A stretch of DNA of 64,000 nt from Pseudomonas sp. URIL14HWK12:I12 (GCF_003097135.1 NZ_QEQL01000001.1:496001-560000), one strand, 5' to 3'. Counted from the first letter of the stretch, positions 1 to 9,573 are shown. Notes: a model not told the origin generated them from the letters alone. Made by a program: numbers and translations.

Positions 1-3000
1 CTGCTCGTATTGCTGATCGCTGAGGCCCTCCAATGGTACGTGTTCCAGATCGCCGACAGCGTCGTCCGCCCATTCCTGCAGCCGATCCCATAGCGCTTCA
101 GCCGCCTGCCACTCTGGCGCCCCATAGCGAAGGTAAGGCTCCCAACTGCGGTTGGTGCCTAACACGCTGCGTAACGGGTGAAGCTGCCCACTGACCCGAG
201 ACCGCCCTGTCAATTCCCAGGCAAACGCCCTGGGCGAAGGCTCATCGTCGTAAAGATGAGTCAACAAGGGCCAAAAGACCTCGGCCTCACCCATCCGTAC
301 ACTCAAGGAGGGCAGAAAGGCACTGATTTCCACGGCCGTGCACCATACCCAGTCATGCAGGTTTGCCGCCTGCCCCAGGTCGAATATGGGGTTGGCCACC
401 GCATTGCTGAACACCCGCTCTTGCAGCGCACTCAAACGTGCCTGGAAGGCTTCGTCGCTCAAGGCCTGCCGGGCGGCGAAATACACCGAAGTGCGCGCCT
501 CGGCCCCAAGGATGAGGGCTTGCCGGTCTGCTGCGGCGATGTCGTTGCCCAAGGCTTCATCGGGGATGATGGCGGTAGCATCGAACAACCCGGTTATGGC
601 TTCTTCCAGCCAGTAGACCGCTTCGCCACGCTCGATCAAGCGACGGGCGCACTGGCTGAATAGCTCCAGCGTTCGGTCGCCCGCGCGACTACGTTCGCGA
701 AAACGCTCGACGGCCCGAAGTAGGTGAGGCTGGTCTGCGAGCCATTGGTCAGCTGTGTGTATGCAGAGGATGCCGGCCTGCCTGAGCGCTTGGGCTGTGC
801 TGTGCGTGAAGCGGTTGTCAGTCAGGTCGATCGTCACCTCGACGCCTTGCCGCTGCAGAGCGTTGCTTAGCTCGACCAGTTCACCAGGCTCCTGGATGTT
901 GTTGTCGCCCAGGTTGAGGTTCACATCACGCGCAGTGGTGGTACGTAACAAATCCATGGCGGGTTGTGGGATGTCTACTAGCCCGTTGCTCGAAAGGTCC
1001 AGCATCGTCAGCGTTGCCGGCACCTCGAAGCTTGGCGACCCAGCGAAACGATTGCGCGCCAGTGACAGATAGCGCAAATTGACGAAAGGTGCGATCACAG
1101 CTCGAACTTGATCAGCCGCCAGCCCCACGTGGTCCAGCGACAGGCCCTGCAGCTGTGGCATGCCCGCCAAAACTTCCAGCTGCGCAGGTGTCAAAGGGTT
1201 GTCATCGAGCGACAACGAGCGCAGCCCTACAAGGCGCTGTACGGCGCGCAGAGGTTCAAGTGCACCCGATGCCAAGCTGCCCGACAGATTCAGATTGCCG
1301 ATGGGCGAGATACCCTGCGCCGGTGCAAGGCCCTCGAATGCCTGAGCGGAGTCGGCCAGCGGCAGATCGCGCAGAGACAGAAAACGCAGGCGAGGCAGGC
1401 TTGCCACTCCGATCGGCACCGTGGTCAATCGGTTCGCGCCTAGGTACAGGCTGTCGACGTTGCCGAAGCAGGCCAGAAAATGCGCATCCACCTCAGTCAG
1501 TTGCATGTTGCTCAAGCGCAGCTCACCGACATGCTCGAACCGGCCCAGAACCACAGGTAGACGGCCGATGGCAAGGCCACTCAGATCGAGCAGCGTACTA
1601 CCGTCGGTGTTGCGAACTTCTCGACGCCAGGCACGCAGGACGCGCTCGGAAAAAGCACGTCGGTGCTCTGCCAGCATTTCCAGGGCCTGTGCAGTGGGCG
1701 CACCATCTGCCCCCCGAAGCGGCGTTGTCGTTTCCGGCAGACGCTCCAAGGCCGTGAGCTCATCTTCATGCCTGACGCCGCTGGCCTGCCAGTCTGCCAG
1801 CGCGCCACGCAGCACACGGTATTCCTGTTCAAGGCTGGCAACCTCTAGGGCCGCGCCTCGGTCGCTGGTATTGAACTGTTGGAGCAACGCGGCATGCTCT
1901 GAATCCGGCAGGCTCGGATACAGCGCTCTCAGCCGCTCGGCCACCGTATTTACCCAGCGTTGCCCGGAACGGCCACTCAACGCATACCCCACGTGCTTGC
2001 CATACCGCCCAGGCGCGGCAAACCAGCCACGCTCCGGGCGCAACCCCAGATCGCGCCGGGTGGCCGTCAGGTCTTCAATGGCGATACGAGTGGCTTGGTC
2101 GCGCAATTGCTCAACAGCGGTGGCAACATCGCTCGACCATCGCTCGCGGGCAGCCTGCGGCATGGCGTCCAGCAGTAACTGCTCCAGCGGCACAGGCGCG
2201 GCGGAGGTTATGGCACTGGCCAGTACATACCCCCCTTCGGTTTCTCGTATCCGAAGATAGGAAGCGGTGTTACCGGTGCGAACCGCTGCTTTTGGGCGCC
2301 CTTCCAGCATCACGTGCAAGCCCTCTGGCCAGCCGGCCAGCCGCTGAACCACCGCGATCAACACCACATCGCGGTCTCGGCTCGGCAAGCCCTGCGCGAG
2401 CGCCAGCACCGCCTTGATGGTGCGGGCTTCACGCACGGCACTCGCTGCCGCGGCGCCCATCGATGGAGGGACTTGCCCACGGGAGAGCTGCTCACGCTCC
2501 GCGGTCGAAGCACTGTCGACGATCTGATTGGCATATTCTGCCGGCAGCGTAGGGAACTGGCGCATCAATGTGGATGCCCCCGCTACCGGAGCGGGCGCGG
2601 TCACGGGGCCTTGCAGCGAGGCGAGCCTCTCAGGCAATGGCATCCCACGACCGGCGTGAAGCTCCGCTGCCAGGGCCGTCGCGTAGCTCAGGCTCGCCGG
2701 GGCAGGTCTGCCATTGATCAATGCGTAGCGGATCTGATCGTCCCGCACCCCTGCCAGCACCTTCACACGTTGGAGCGTCTGATCGTCGAGCCTACCGGCC
2801 GAAGCGTCCAGCGCACGCAGCAAGCGCGGACCTGACCATTGCCTTGGGGAATCATGGACCCAGCACCAGCCCCTTCCTGGCAACTGCTCCAGTGCAGGCA
2901 CTGGCAAACGGTTACCAACGGGTGCATCGACCCGAGGATGCCCCTCTTCCAACGCCACCGGGTAGGCCCGGTCCTGGATAACGACCCACTGCTTCTGCCC

Positions 3001-4449
3001 TGAGCGGTAGAGCCCATCGGAGCCCTGCAGCGCTCCGTCAGGTAGGGGGTGAGGGTCTGCGAACACAGTTGCATCGCCACTGAAGTGAGTGCCGATCGGC
3101 AGGCGCTCGATCGCTGAGCCCACGCCTGCCAGGGCGATGGATTGGAGGGCGCCGAACAGCTGCTCTACGGCCTGGTCGATTTCATGCTCTTCAAGCAGAT
3201 GAATACCGTTATAAATCTGCGACACGATGCCATAGCTGCCTACGACCATCGCCACGCCACCCAACAGGGTTGAGCCCGGGACCAGCATGGCGAAACCGAA
3301 CAATACCTGTTGCCCAATCGACCAGTATTTCTGCCAGGCCGCGAGCATCCGCTGCGTGTCGTAGACCTGGGTGGGCACTGCAACCTGCAGCGCATGCCTG
3401 CGCACGGATTGGCGCCACTGCTCGAAGCGCAAGACCAATACAGCGTTGCCAGTATCGCGCAGTGTCACCGCACGGCGAATGCCTGCCGTGTCGCCAGCTG
3501 CCAGGGCCGCGAACAGCCCGAGGCGCTCGTGAAGAGGGAGTTTGCGCCCAACGCAATCGCGCATCGCGGGCGCCGCCATACGATCAAGCAGGCCTCGGGC
3601 AGCAGCGCGCAGGTTGGGGTATTCGTAGAATGGGGCGTCTGGCGCGCCAGGGACGTAGAGCACCACGGGGAACGCACCAGAAGCGTTGGGCTGCTGCCCG
3701 GTGATGACCAGGCAGCCCTGTATGGGGGCCTGGTCATACCATAGGCCCTGGGCCGTGCTGGTGGCCACCCGGCCGCCGCGCGGCGGCACGCCCACTCCCG
3801 CGAGCAGTGCATACCCTTGCTCGCTCAAGGTGCCGCTGAGCAGGGCCTCGAACGCGTCATAACGCATCGTTGCCAAGTCGCTACCTTCCCAGGCAGCCTG
3901 CAGCTCCTGCCCGGCAAGTGCCTGAGCAATATAGTCCTGGTAGCGCTGGCCGATATCTAGCTTGCGCACGGCCTTGAAGAACCGATCGAACGAAAAGCCC
4001 GGGACGCCGTCGAGGCGATACTCCTGGCGGTCCAAGTCGTAGCCGGTGTCGGAGGGAAAGTTGACCACCGCAGCTTCGAGCAAGCTGCGCGACAATTTCT
4101 GATAGCCGCCCTTGGCCCCGTCATCGGGGAGATGCACCGGGTTGATCAGGTTCGGCCCGATGCTGAAATCATTTTCCTCGGGCACATACCAAGTGCAGTG
4201 AAACGTCGGAACGAGAAGATTGATATCTGGATGCCCGAGCTGTTTGAACATCGGTTCGAGCAAGGGCACGGCAAACTCACAAATGCTCTGCAAGGGAGCG
4301 AGCGCTGCGCGCAGGCGACGTGCCTGGCGGTTGCTCTCCAACCAGCGAGCCTGGAGCTCATCGCGGTCGGACTGGCTTGCGTCAGTAAGCCACTGGGGGG
4401 CCTGGCGGGCGAGATCGCCGGCTGGATGCTGATCAAGGTTATAAGGCAT
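1..4449 (-). CDS. Giant LRR protein of the DUF6543 / dermonecrotic-toxin-like type, 3' end outside window
   Basis: Reading the minus strand from the ATG at 4449 gives an uninterrupted frame of 1,483 codons to the window edge, so the C-terminus is missing. An AGGA ribosome site lies about 9 nt upstream of the ATG. The N-terminal 350 or so residues are charged and aromatic. A hydrophobic stretch rich in Gly, Val and Leu lies near residues 375-410. Leucine-rich repeats of the LxxLxLxxNxL type occur at about residues 960-1175 (LYLGANRL, LSLDDNPL, LSLARNRF and LDLSSNGL are visible). The C-terminal portion seen here is helical. This architecture matches large Pseudomonas proteins annotated with DUF6543 and LRRs, some of which end in a NEL ubiquitin-ligase domain. 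No NEL Cys-x-Asp motif is evident in the visible part. A secreted effector role is inferred, not shown. Many apparent plus-strand frames across it are shadows. Confidence 0.75.
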   Translation of the reverse strand, partial: MPYNLDQHPAGDLARQAPQWLTDASQSDRDELQARWLESNRQARRLRAALAPLQSICEFAVPLLEPMFKQLGHPDINLLVPTFHCTWYVPEENDFSIGPNLINPVHLPDDGAKGGYQKLSRSLLEAAVVNFPSDTGYDLDRQEYRLDGVPGFSFDRFFKAVRKLDIGQRYQDYIAQALAGQELQAAWEGSDLATMRYDAFEALLSGTLSEQGYALLAGVGVPPRGGRVATSTAQGLWYDQAPIQGCLVITGQQPNASGAFPVVLYVPGAPDAPFYEYPNLRAAARGLLDRMAAPAMRDCVGRKLPLHERLGLFAALAAGDTAGIRRAVTLRDTGNAVLVLRFEQWRQSVRRHALQVAVPTQVYDTQRMLAAWQKYWSIGQQVLFGFAMLVPGSTLLGGVAMVVGSYGIVSQIYNGIHLLEEHEIDQAVEQLFGALQSIALAGVGSAIERLPIGTHFSGDATVFADPHPLPDGALQGSDGLYRSGQKQWVVIQDRAYPVALEEGHPRVDAPVGNRLPVPALEQLPGRGWCWVHDSPRQWSGPRLLRALDASAGRLDDQTLQRVKVLAGVRDDQIRYALINGRPAPASLSYATALAAELHAGRGMPLPERLASLQGPVTAPAPVAGASTLMRQFPTLPAEYANQIVDSASTAEREQLSRGQVPPSMGAAAASAVREARTIKAVLALAQGLPSRDRDVVLIAVVQRLAGWPEGLHVMLEGRPKAAVRTGNTASYLRIRETEGGYVLASAITSAAPVPLEQLLLDAMPQAARERWSSDVATAVEQLRDQATRIAIEDLTATRRDLGLRPERGWFAAPGRYGKHVGYALSGRSGQRWVNTVAERLRALYPSLPDSEHAALLQQFNTSDRGAALEVASLEQEYRVLRGALADWQASGVRHEDELTALERLPETTTPLRGADGAPTAQALEMLAEHRRAFSERVLRAWRREVRNTDGSTLLDLSGLAIGRLPVVLGRFEHVGELRLSNMQLTEVDAHFLACFGNVDSLYLGANRLTTVPIGVASLPRLRFLSLRDLPLADSAQAFEGLAPAQGISPIGNLNLSGSLASGALEPLRAVQRLVGLRSLSLDDNPLTPAQLEVLAGMPQLQGLSLDHVGLAADQVRAVIAPFVNLRYLSLARNRFAGSPSFEVPATLTMLDLSSNGLVDIPQPAMDLLRTTTARDVNLNLGDNNIQEPGELVELSNALQRQGVEVTIDLTDNRFTHSTAQALRQAGILCIHTADQWLADQPHLLRAVERFRERSRAGDRTLELFSQCARRLIERGEAVYWLEEAITGLFDATAIIPDEALGNDIAAADRQALILGAEARTSVYFAARQALSDEAFQARLSALQERVFSNAVANPIFDLGQAANLHDWVWCTAVEISAFLPSLSVRMGEAEVFWPLLTHLYDDEPSPRAFAWELTGRSRVSGQLHPLRSVLGTNRSWEPYLRYGAPEWQAAEALWDRLQEWADDAVGDLEHVPLEGLSDQQYEQ

Positions 4450-4540
4450 GGCAGCTTTCCTGGTTGAGAAAGCCGCCACCATGCCGAGCGCAGCGCTGAG
4501 CTCGACGGTACTTATCTAGCGCCCCACGCAGGAGCCACAT

Positions 4541-4563
4541 GAAAAGGAGCCAGATGGCTCCTT
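4541..4563 (-). terminator. Intrinsic terminator after the small lipoprotein gene
   Basis: On the minus strand an 8-bp perfect stem (AAGGAGCC / GGCTCCTT) with a 4-nt loop is followed by a short T run. It sits 5 nt beyond the lipoprotein stop codon and separates that gene from the LRR gene start at 4449. Confidence 0.65.
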
Positions 4564-4568
4564 ACGCA

Positions 4569-4907
4569 TTACTGGCAGGCCTTTGCCATATCGACCCAGG
4601 CGCGCGACTCGCGCCACTGTTGCGGCACGAATAGCTGCACCTTTGAGCCTGACCCATCGCGATCAATGCTGGCGCTTATCAATGCCTGGGTAAAGCCCGC
4701 ACTGGCGACCAACCGTACACCGCTGTCAGTCACATCCTGACGTGCTTGTGGGCGCCAGGTCTGCCATTTGGGCAGCAAGCACTGCCCATACTGCTCGGGT
4801 GCCTTGCTGGAAGTACCCGACCAGGTGGGCGCATTGTCATCTTGCTGCTGGCTGGAACAACCGGCCAGCAGCCCTGCCACGATCAACCCCATTACCCTGC
4901 GCTTCAT
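4569..4907 (-). CDS. Small lipoprotein, unknown function
   Basis: A 112-residue protein starting MKRRVMGL with a type II signal peptide and a clear lipobox (LLAGC, Cys about residue 17), so it should be lipidated and exported. The start at 4907 is preferred over an upstream ATG at 4937 because a GAGG site precedes it at a good distance and the signal sequence begins there. The mature part is about 95 residues, with a conserved-looking core around YGQCLLPKWQTW and a C-terminal AKACQ; two further cysteines could form a disulfide. No family is recognised with certainty. It is a single-gene unit ending in its own terminator, between the OprD porin and the LRR gene. Confidence 0.7.
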   Translation of the reverse strand: MKRRVMGLIVAGLLAGCSSQQQDDNAPTWSGTSSKAPEQYGQCLLPKWQTWRPQARQDVTDSGVRLVASAGFTQALISASIDRDGSGSKVQLFVPQQWRESRAWVDMAKACQ

Positions 4908-4961
4908 ACCTGTCCCTCGGTGGTGGTGGTGCCACACTGTAACAGGGCCGGATAAAGTTGT

Positions 4962-6266
4962 TTACAGGATCGACAAAGGATACTGAACGATCAGGCGGTT
5001 TTCGTCGAAACTGTTGGTATTACCGTAGTTGCGACGCAGGCTCGAGTTGCGCCAGCGCACCGTGAGCGCCTTGAAGGTTCCGCTTTGCACAACATAGGCA
5101 AGCTCCGTTTCACGGCCGCGATCTTCGCCATCGGTGACGGCGCCCGAGTGCACATTGGTACCTTCGATAAAGCGGTTCATCAAGGTCAAACCAGGAATGC
5201 CGAGCCCGGCAAAGTCATAATCATGGCGAACCTGCCAGGAGCGTTCGTCCTTCATGTCGTAACTCCAGCCGTAGCTGTCGTTGGCCAGCGTGCCGCCGCT
5301 GGTGCCACTAACACGCTGCCAGCCAACGTCCCCGGAGACTTTCTGCAGGCCCACGTAGAACGTGTTGAAACCGTATTTAAGCGAAAACAGCCCCGAGACA
5401 GTGTGGTTGTCCTGATCACCGGCGCGTTCTTGGCCATCGGCACCGCCGATGAAGTAACCAATGTTGGCACCCAAGGTTACAGGGCCTACAGGTTGGGAGT
5501 GCAGCAACTGGAAGTACTTCTGATCGTAGACGTCTTCAAGCTGCGCATACCAGGCACCCACCAGCGTGCGTTTGTCGTTGAACGTGTACTCGGCGCCTGC
5601 GAAATTGAAGGCGCTGCCGTAAACGGTCGGGCGGCCATGGGACACCTGGTCGAAGTTATTCAGCCCGATGTGCTCCATGCTCGCATCGTTGCGCTGGCTG
5701 TTACCTTGGAACTGGCCGGCGTAGAGCGTGACATTGGTGATATCGCGGGATGTCACCTGTGCGCCGCGCAAGGTTTGCGGCAGCGAGCGGCCATCATCGG
5801 CGCGCAAGATAGGCAGCACCGGCATCCATTCGCCCACCTTCAGTTCGGTCTTGGAAACCTTGGCTTTGGCAGCCACTGCCAGGCGGCCGAAGTCGTCGGC
5901 AGGCTTGTTACCGTCATGAACCGGCAGCAGTTGGGTACCGTAAGTCCCTCGGCCGCCGTCGAGTTTGTAAGACATCAGCCCCAGCACATCCACGCCAAAG
6001 CCAACCACACCCTGGGTGTAGCCGCTCTTGGCATCAAGAATGAAGCTCTGGGTCCATTCGGCAGCCTGTCCTCGCTTGGTGGGACCGGGCAACGCCTGCG
6101 ACTGGCCTTCGTCGACGAAGTTGCGGTTCATGTAGAAGTTGCGCAGGTTCAGGTTGACCTTGGCGTCGTCGACGAAACCTTCGGCATGGGCAACACCTGT
6201 AACGCTGGCGAGGCTTACGGAAAGGGCGAGCGTGTGGCGGGTAAGGCGAGCGAGCTTGACGGTCAT
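4962..6266 (-). CDS. OprD-family outer-membrane porin
   Basis: A 434-residue protein with a cleavable Sec signal peptide (about residues 1-28, ending AHA) and a mature sequence of alternating beta strands and loops typical of the OprD/OpdK substrate-specific porins of Pseudomonas (usual length 415-450). The N-terminal part of the mature chain (LNLRNFYMNRNF) and the C-terminal strand ending VQYPLSIL fit the family. It is the distal member of the minus-strand block with a TIM-barrel hydrolase and an MFS transporter, so it probably admits the same small, likely anionic, organic substrate through the outer membrane. The substrate cannot be read from the sequence. The 256-nt gap before it allows a promoter of its own. 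Confidence 0.9.
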   Translation of the reverse strand: MTVKLARLTRHTLALSVSLASVTGVAHAEGFVDDAKVNLNLRNFYMNRNFVDEGQSQALPGPTKRGQAAEWTQSFILDAKSGYTQGVVGFGVDVLGLMSYKLDGGRGTYGTQLLPVHDGNKPADDFGRLAVAAKAKVSKTELKVGEWMPVLPILRADDGRSLPQTLRGAQVTSRDITNVTLYAGQFQGNSQRNDASMEHIGLNNFDQVSHGRPTVYGSAFNFAGAEYTFNDKRTLVGAWYAQLEDVYDQKYFQLLHSQPVGPVTLGANIGYFIGGADGQERAGDQDNHTVSGLFSLKYGFNTFYVGLQKVSGDVGWQRVSGTSGGTLANDSYGWSYDMKDERSWQVRHDYDFAGLGIPGLTLMNRFIEGTNVHSGAVTDGEDRGRETELAYVVQSGTFKALTVRWRNSSLRRNYGNTNSFDENRLIVQYPLSIL

Positions 6267-6355
6267 TATTGTTATTCCCGACGTTTATGGAAGACGCTCC
6301 GGGCACAGCGATGCATGGTGAAAAGCGGCGATGGGGCGATCTGTACGCCCTGGCT

Positions 6356-6373
6356 GCGGGCCCCCCGGCCCGC
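6356..6373 (-). other. GC-only hairpin in the gap before the porin gene
   Basis: A perfect 7-bp stem (GCGGGCC / GGCCCGC) with a 4-nt loop lies about 90 nt upstream of the porin start and 150 nt beyond the hydrolase stop. No T tract follows, so it is more likely an mRNA stability or processing element than a terminator. Confidence 0.35.
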
Positions 6374-6522
6374 CCCACTGCCCAGCATTGCTGACCTGAA
6401 TACGTTGCGTGGAAATTAACCAAATGTTTCAAAACCCGCAACTGCACACCTAGCCCGGGGGCCAATTAACCTCATCAAGGGATTTAAAAAGTGTGCGATA
6501 GCCGAACATCGGACCCTGATCG

Positions 6523-7365
6523 TCAAAAACCGAATAACGCCCTCGGCCCGTGGACGCGCAGCGCCTCGCGCCACCCCTGATGGGGAGCAATGCGCTCGAG
6601 CAGCGCGCACTGGCCCGCGAAGTCCATCTGGCATTCGTGTTGGGTGTGAGGCCAGTCACTGCCCCATACAAGCCTGCGCTCGCCGAAGTGCTCGAAAAGC
6701 GCCGGCACGGCCGCCTCGGCAAATGCGATGTTTTCAGCGTGGGTGCCTCCGAGCCGATACACCGCCGACACTTTCACCCAGACGCGCTCGCTCTTGCCCA
6801 GCGCCAGCATCTGCTTGAAAGTTTCATGGGCTACCCCCAGGCTGGCATGGGGCCGGCCGAAATGATCGACCACCACCTTGCAACCTTGGGCCAGCAGTGC
6901 TCGGCAGAGGGTCGGAATGTCCTCGATCTGGCGGTGCAGCTCCACATGCCAGCCCATCTGCGCAACCTGTTGCAGCAACGGCTTCCAATGCGGGGCGTTC
7001 AGATCAGGCAAGGGCTTGCCGATCAGGTTCAAGCGGATGCCGACGATACCCTGCACCGCCAGTGCCTCCAGCGCCGCGGCATCAATCCCTTCCTCGACCA
7101 CCGCCACCCCTTTGAGGCGTTGGGGTGCCTTGGCGATGGCCGCCAGCAGGTGGCTGTTGTCGGTGCCCAGGAAACTGGGCTGCACCAGCACCCCGTGGCT
7201 CAGGCCGTGGGTGTCCAGGTGCTCTAGCCAGGCGCCCAGCGTGGCGTCGTAGGCCGGGCTGTAGCGGCGTGCCGCAGTGAGTGCCAGCGCCTGGTCGAAC
7301 ACATGAGCGTGGCTGTCCACGCCGGTTACGGGAATGCTGATCTGCGAAGTCATTGGTTCGGTCAT
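6523..7365 (-). CDS. TIM-barrel amidohydrolase (Amidohydro_2; PDC-lactonase-like)
   Basis: A 280-residue enzyme from the ATG at 7365, 13 nt after the MFS stop codon; a second ATG at 7353 is an alternative. The metal-binding HxH motif of the amidohydrolase superfamily is seen near the N-terminus (VDSHAHVFD), later barrel residues in VELHRQ and VVDHFGRP, and the C-terminal catalytic Asp region in WGSDWPHT. This is the pattern of the PF04909 family, which includes lactonases and decarboxylases such as 2-pyrone-4,6-dicarboxylate lactonase. The lactone or dicarboxylate substrate is inferred from the family and from the neighbouring MFS transporter and OprD porin. No SD is evident, so translation is probably coupled to the upstream MFS gene. 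Confidence 0.85.
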   Translation of the reverse strand: MTEPMTSQISIPVTGVDSHAHVFDQALALTAARRYSPAYDATLGAWLEHLDTHGLSHGVLVQPSFLGTDNSHLLAAIAKAPQRLKGVAVVEEGIDAAALEALAVQGIVGIRLNLIGKPLPDLNAPHWKPLLQQVAQMGWHVELHRQIEDIPTLCRALLAQGCKVVVDHFGRPHASLGVAHETFKQMLALGKSERVWVKVSAVYRLGGTHAENIAFAEAAVPALFEHFGERRLVWGSDWPHTQHECQMDFAGQCALLERIAPHQGWREALRVHGPRALFGF

Positions 7366-7378
7366 CACGGTTGCTGAA

Positions 7379-8635
7379 TCAAGCCTTGCTCGCCGGCTGC
7401 GCGGTGTCCAGATTGCGGCCGCGTGTTTCGGGAAGCGCCAGCGCGGCAATCATCGCCACACCGTAGGCAATGCCGGCATCGATACCGATGGCGCCACCCA
7501 GCGACATACTCTGGCTCATATGGCCCACCAGCACCGGGAATACTGCCGACAGCACACGGCCGAAGTTGTAGCAGAAACCTACACCGGCGCCTCGCACGTC
7601 GGCCGGATAGAGCTCGTTGAAGAACGACCCAAGGCTCGCCGGGATACCTGCCGCGAAGAAACCGAGCGGGAAACCAAGGAACAGCATCTGCGTGTTACTC
7701 AACGGCAGGAACACATAGCACTGCACGGTCACTACGCAGCACAATGCAAACAACAGGATGTTCTTGCGACGGCCCAGCTTGTCCACCAATACGCCACTGG
7801 CCATGCAGCCGCACCAGAAAGCAACGATGATCACGGCCAGGTAGCTACCGGAGTTCAATACCGATAGGTGCCGCTCATTTTTCAGAAAGGTCGGCAGCCA
7901 GGTCATCACCGCGTGATACCCGCCGTGTGCGCCCAGGCCAAGCAGGCCACCGAGCAAAGTCACGCGCAGCAGCTCAGGGCGAAAGATGCCCCCCACCGAG
8001 GCCAGAAACGATCGACCTTGGACGTGCTCGCGCTGGTGAACCGCAGCATCGGGCTCCTGAACATTGCGGCGCACCCAGATGATCATCAGCGCCGGCAACA
8101 GGCCCACCACGAACATCACTCGCCAGGCGATGTCCTGCGGGAGCCAGCTGTAGATCAGCGTATAGAGGCCGACCGCAGCGCCCCAGCCCACGGCCCAGGC
8201 GCTCTGCACGGTACCCATGACCTTACCGCGGTAACGCGGGTTGATGGTCTCGGCCATCAGCACTGCGCCGGCGGCCCACTCTCCACCGATACCGAAGCCT
8301 TGCAGCGCCTTGACCACCACCAGTTGCTCAAAGCCGGTCACGAAAGCCGACAGGAAGGTGCAAAGGCTGAACCAGAGGATCATCCACTGCAGGGTTCGCA
8401 CGCGGCCGTAACGGTCCGACAGGGTGCCGCCGACCCAACCGCCAATGGCGGACGTTACCAGTGTCACACCGCTGATCAGCCCAGCCTGGCTATTGCTCAG
8501 GCTGAAGGCGATCAGCAAGGCTGGAATGGCCAGGCCAAACATCTGGGTTTCCAGCGCATCGAGCGCCCAGCCGCCGAAGCAGGCCCAGAAGGTCTTGCGC
8601 TCACGCGCGGTGATGTCTCGATACCACTTGAACAT
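7379..8635 (-). CDS. MFS transporter, metabolite:H+ symporter type
   Basis: A 418-residue inner-membrane protein with about 12 hydrophobic segments and the MFS motif between TM2 and TM3 (GTLSDRYGRVR). The motif GFGIGGEWAAGAVLMAE in TM4-5 is typical of the sugar-acid, aromatic-acid and sialate symporter branches. It is the first structural gene of the minus-strand unit, 36 nt downstream of the GntR regulator, and is followed 13 nt later by the amidohydrolase. It therefore most likely imports the substrate that the hydrolase processes. The substrate is not identifiable from sequence alone. Confidence 0.88.
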   Translation of the reverse strand: MFKWYRDITARERKTFWACFGGWALDALETQMFGLAIPALLIAFSLSNSQAGLISGVTLVTSAIGGWVGGTLSDRYGRVRTLQWMILWFSLCTFLSAFVTGFEQLVVVKALQGFGIGGEWAAGAVLMAETINPRYRGKVMGTVQSAWAVGWGAAVGLYTLIYSWLPQDIAWRVMFVVGLLPALMIIWVRRNVQEPDAAVHQREHVQGRSFLASVGGIFRPELLRVTLLGGLLGLGAHGGYHAVMTWLPTFLKNERHLSVLNSGSYLAVIIVAFWCGCMASGVLVDKLGRRKNILLFALCCVVTVQCYVFLPLSNTQMLFLGFPLGFFAAGIPASLGSFFNELYPADVRGAGVGFCYNFGRVLSAVFPVLVGHMSQSMSLGGAIGIDAGIAYGVAMIAALALPETRGRNLDTAQPASKA

Positions 8636-8671
8636 GGGGCTGTCCTGTTGTTGTGTTGGGCACGGAAGCGC

Positions 8672-9403
8672 TCAGCGGATCTCCACGCTGTAGCGAAAAT
8701 GTTGGGCGTGGCCGCGCGAACGGCGCCATTCCAAGGGCTGGCCGGCATACCCCCGAGCCAAACGCTCGATCAGCACCACTGGGCTATGCATGGCGATGCC
8801 AAGCAGGCTGGCGCTGTGCTCGTCGGCAGGCTCAGCGGTCAGGGTCTCGTCGGCAGAGGCGATGACCTGGCCGCAGAACTCTTCATACAGCGGGTAGAGC
8901 AGCGGCCCTTCCTGGTTCAAGTCTTTGTCGAGGATGGCCTCAAACAGCGTCTTGGGTAGCCAGATGTCTTCGGCCAGCAAAGGTTGGGCGTCGATCAGGC
9001 GCAAGCGGCTCAGGTGAATCACCGGGTCGCCTTCAGCCAGTTGAAGGGCCTTGGCCGCATCGGACGGAGCAGGTAGCACGTTGACGGCCAATACCTGACT
9101 TTCGGGCAGGCGGCGCTCGCCTTCAGTGGTTTGGAAACGGAAAAAACGAAACAGGGAGTCATGAAACTGCGCACGGCGGATGAACGTCCCACGGCCCTGC
9201 TGGCGCTCCAGAATGCGTTCGCTAACCAGCATGTCGATGGCCTTACGCACTGTGCCGATCGACAATTGATAGTCAGCGGCCAAGACCGCCTCGGTTGGGA
9301 TCGCCTCACCCGCTTTCCACCGGTTCCCGCTAATATGCCCGGCCAGCTCATCGCGCAGGCGCTGGTAGAGGGGTAAACGCTCGTCACTGGATAACGCCGG
9401 CAT
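8672..9403 (-). CDS. GntR-family regulator, HutC/UTRA subfamily
   Basis: A 243-residue protein with an N-terminal winged helix (residues about 8-75: LPLYQRLRDELA ... GEAIPTEAVLA ... GTVRKAIDML ... QGRGTFI), the GntR signature. It is followed by a UTRA ligand-binding domain of about 140 residues, placing it in the HutC subfamily, which senses small metabolites. A well-placed AGGAG lies 7 nt before the ATG. It is the first gene of the transporter-hydrolase-porin unit and presumably regulates that unit and itself, with the pathway substrate or an intermediate as inducer. Confidence 0.9.
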   Translation of the reverse strand: MPALSSDERLPLYQRLRDELAGHISGNRWKAGEAIPTEAVLAADYQLSIGTVRKAIDMLVSERILERQQGRGTFIRRAQFHDSLFRFFRFQTTEGERRLPESQVLAVNVLPAPSDAAKALQLAEGDPVIHLSRLRLIDAQPLLAEDIWLPKTLFEAILDKDLNQEGPLLYPLYEEFCGQVIASADETLTAEPADEHSASLLGIAMHSPVVLIERLARGYAGQPLEWRRSRGHAQHFRYSVEIR

Positions 9404-9431
9404 GAGACAGCTCCTGGATGTTGTTCTATTT

Positions 9432-9451
9432 ATTCAGTCATCTATATGAAT
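9432..9451. promoter_or_regulatory. Candidate GntR operator / promoter region
   Basis: An ATTCA / TGAAT inverted pair separated by 10 nt lies 29 nt upstream of the GntR start, in an AT-rich stretch that could also hold the -10 element. The arms are short, so this is only a candidate. Confidence 0.25.
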
Positions 9452-9573
9452 CTACCCGCGCAGTATTGACTGGTGGCAACATGCCGTCAACCCGCCGCGG
9501 GTCAGATGGCCTGGAACCCTCACCGCACCTCGCACTCTTCTGCATACACCCATGCAAAACGGAGGGCATTACC

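Noticed and set aside
178..2835. Several plus-strand open frames of 60-280 codons
   Set aside because: They lie opposite the single long minus-strand LRR frame, have no ribosome sites and low-complexity composition, and are antisense shadows.
5085..6419. 444-codon plus-strand frame
   Set aside because: It is the exact antisense of the OprD porin gene, which has a signal peptide and family motifs.
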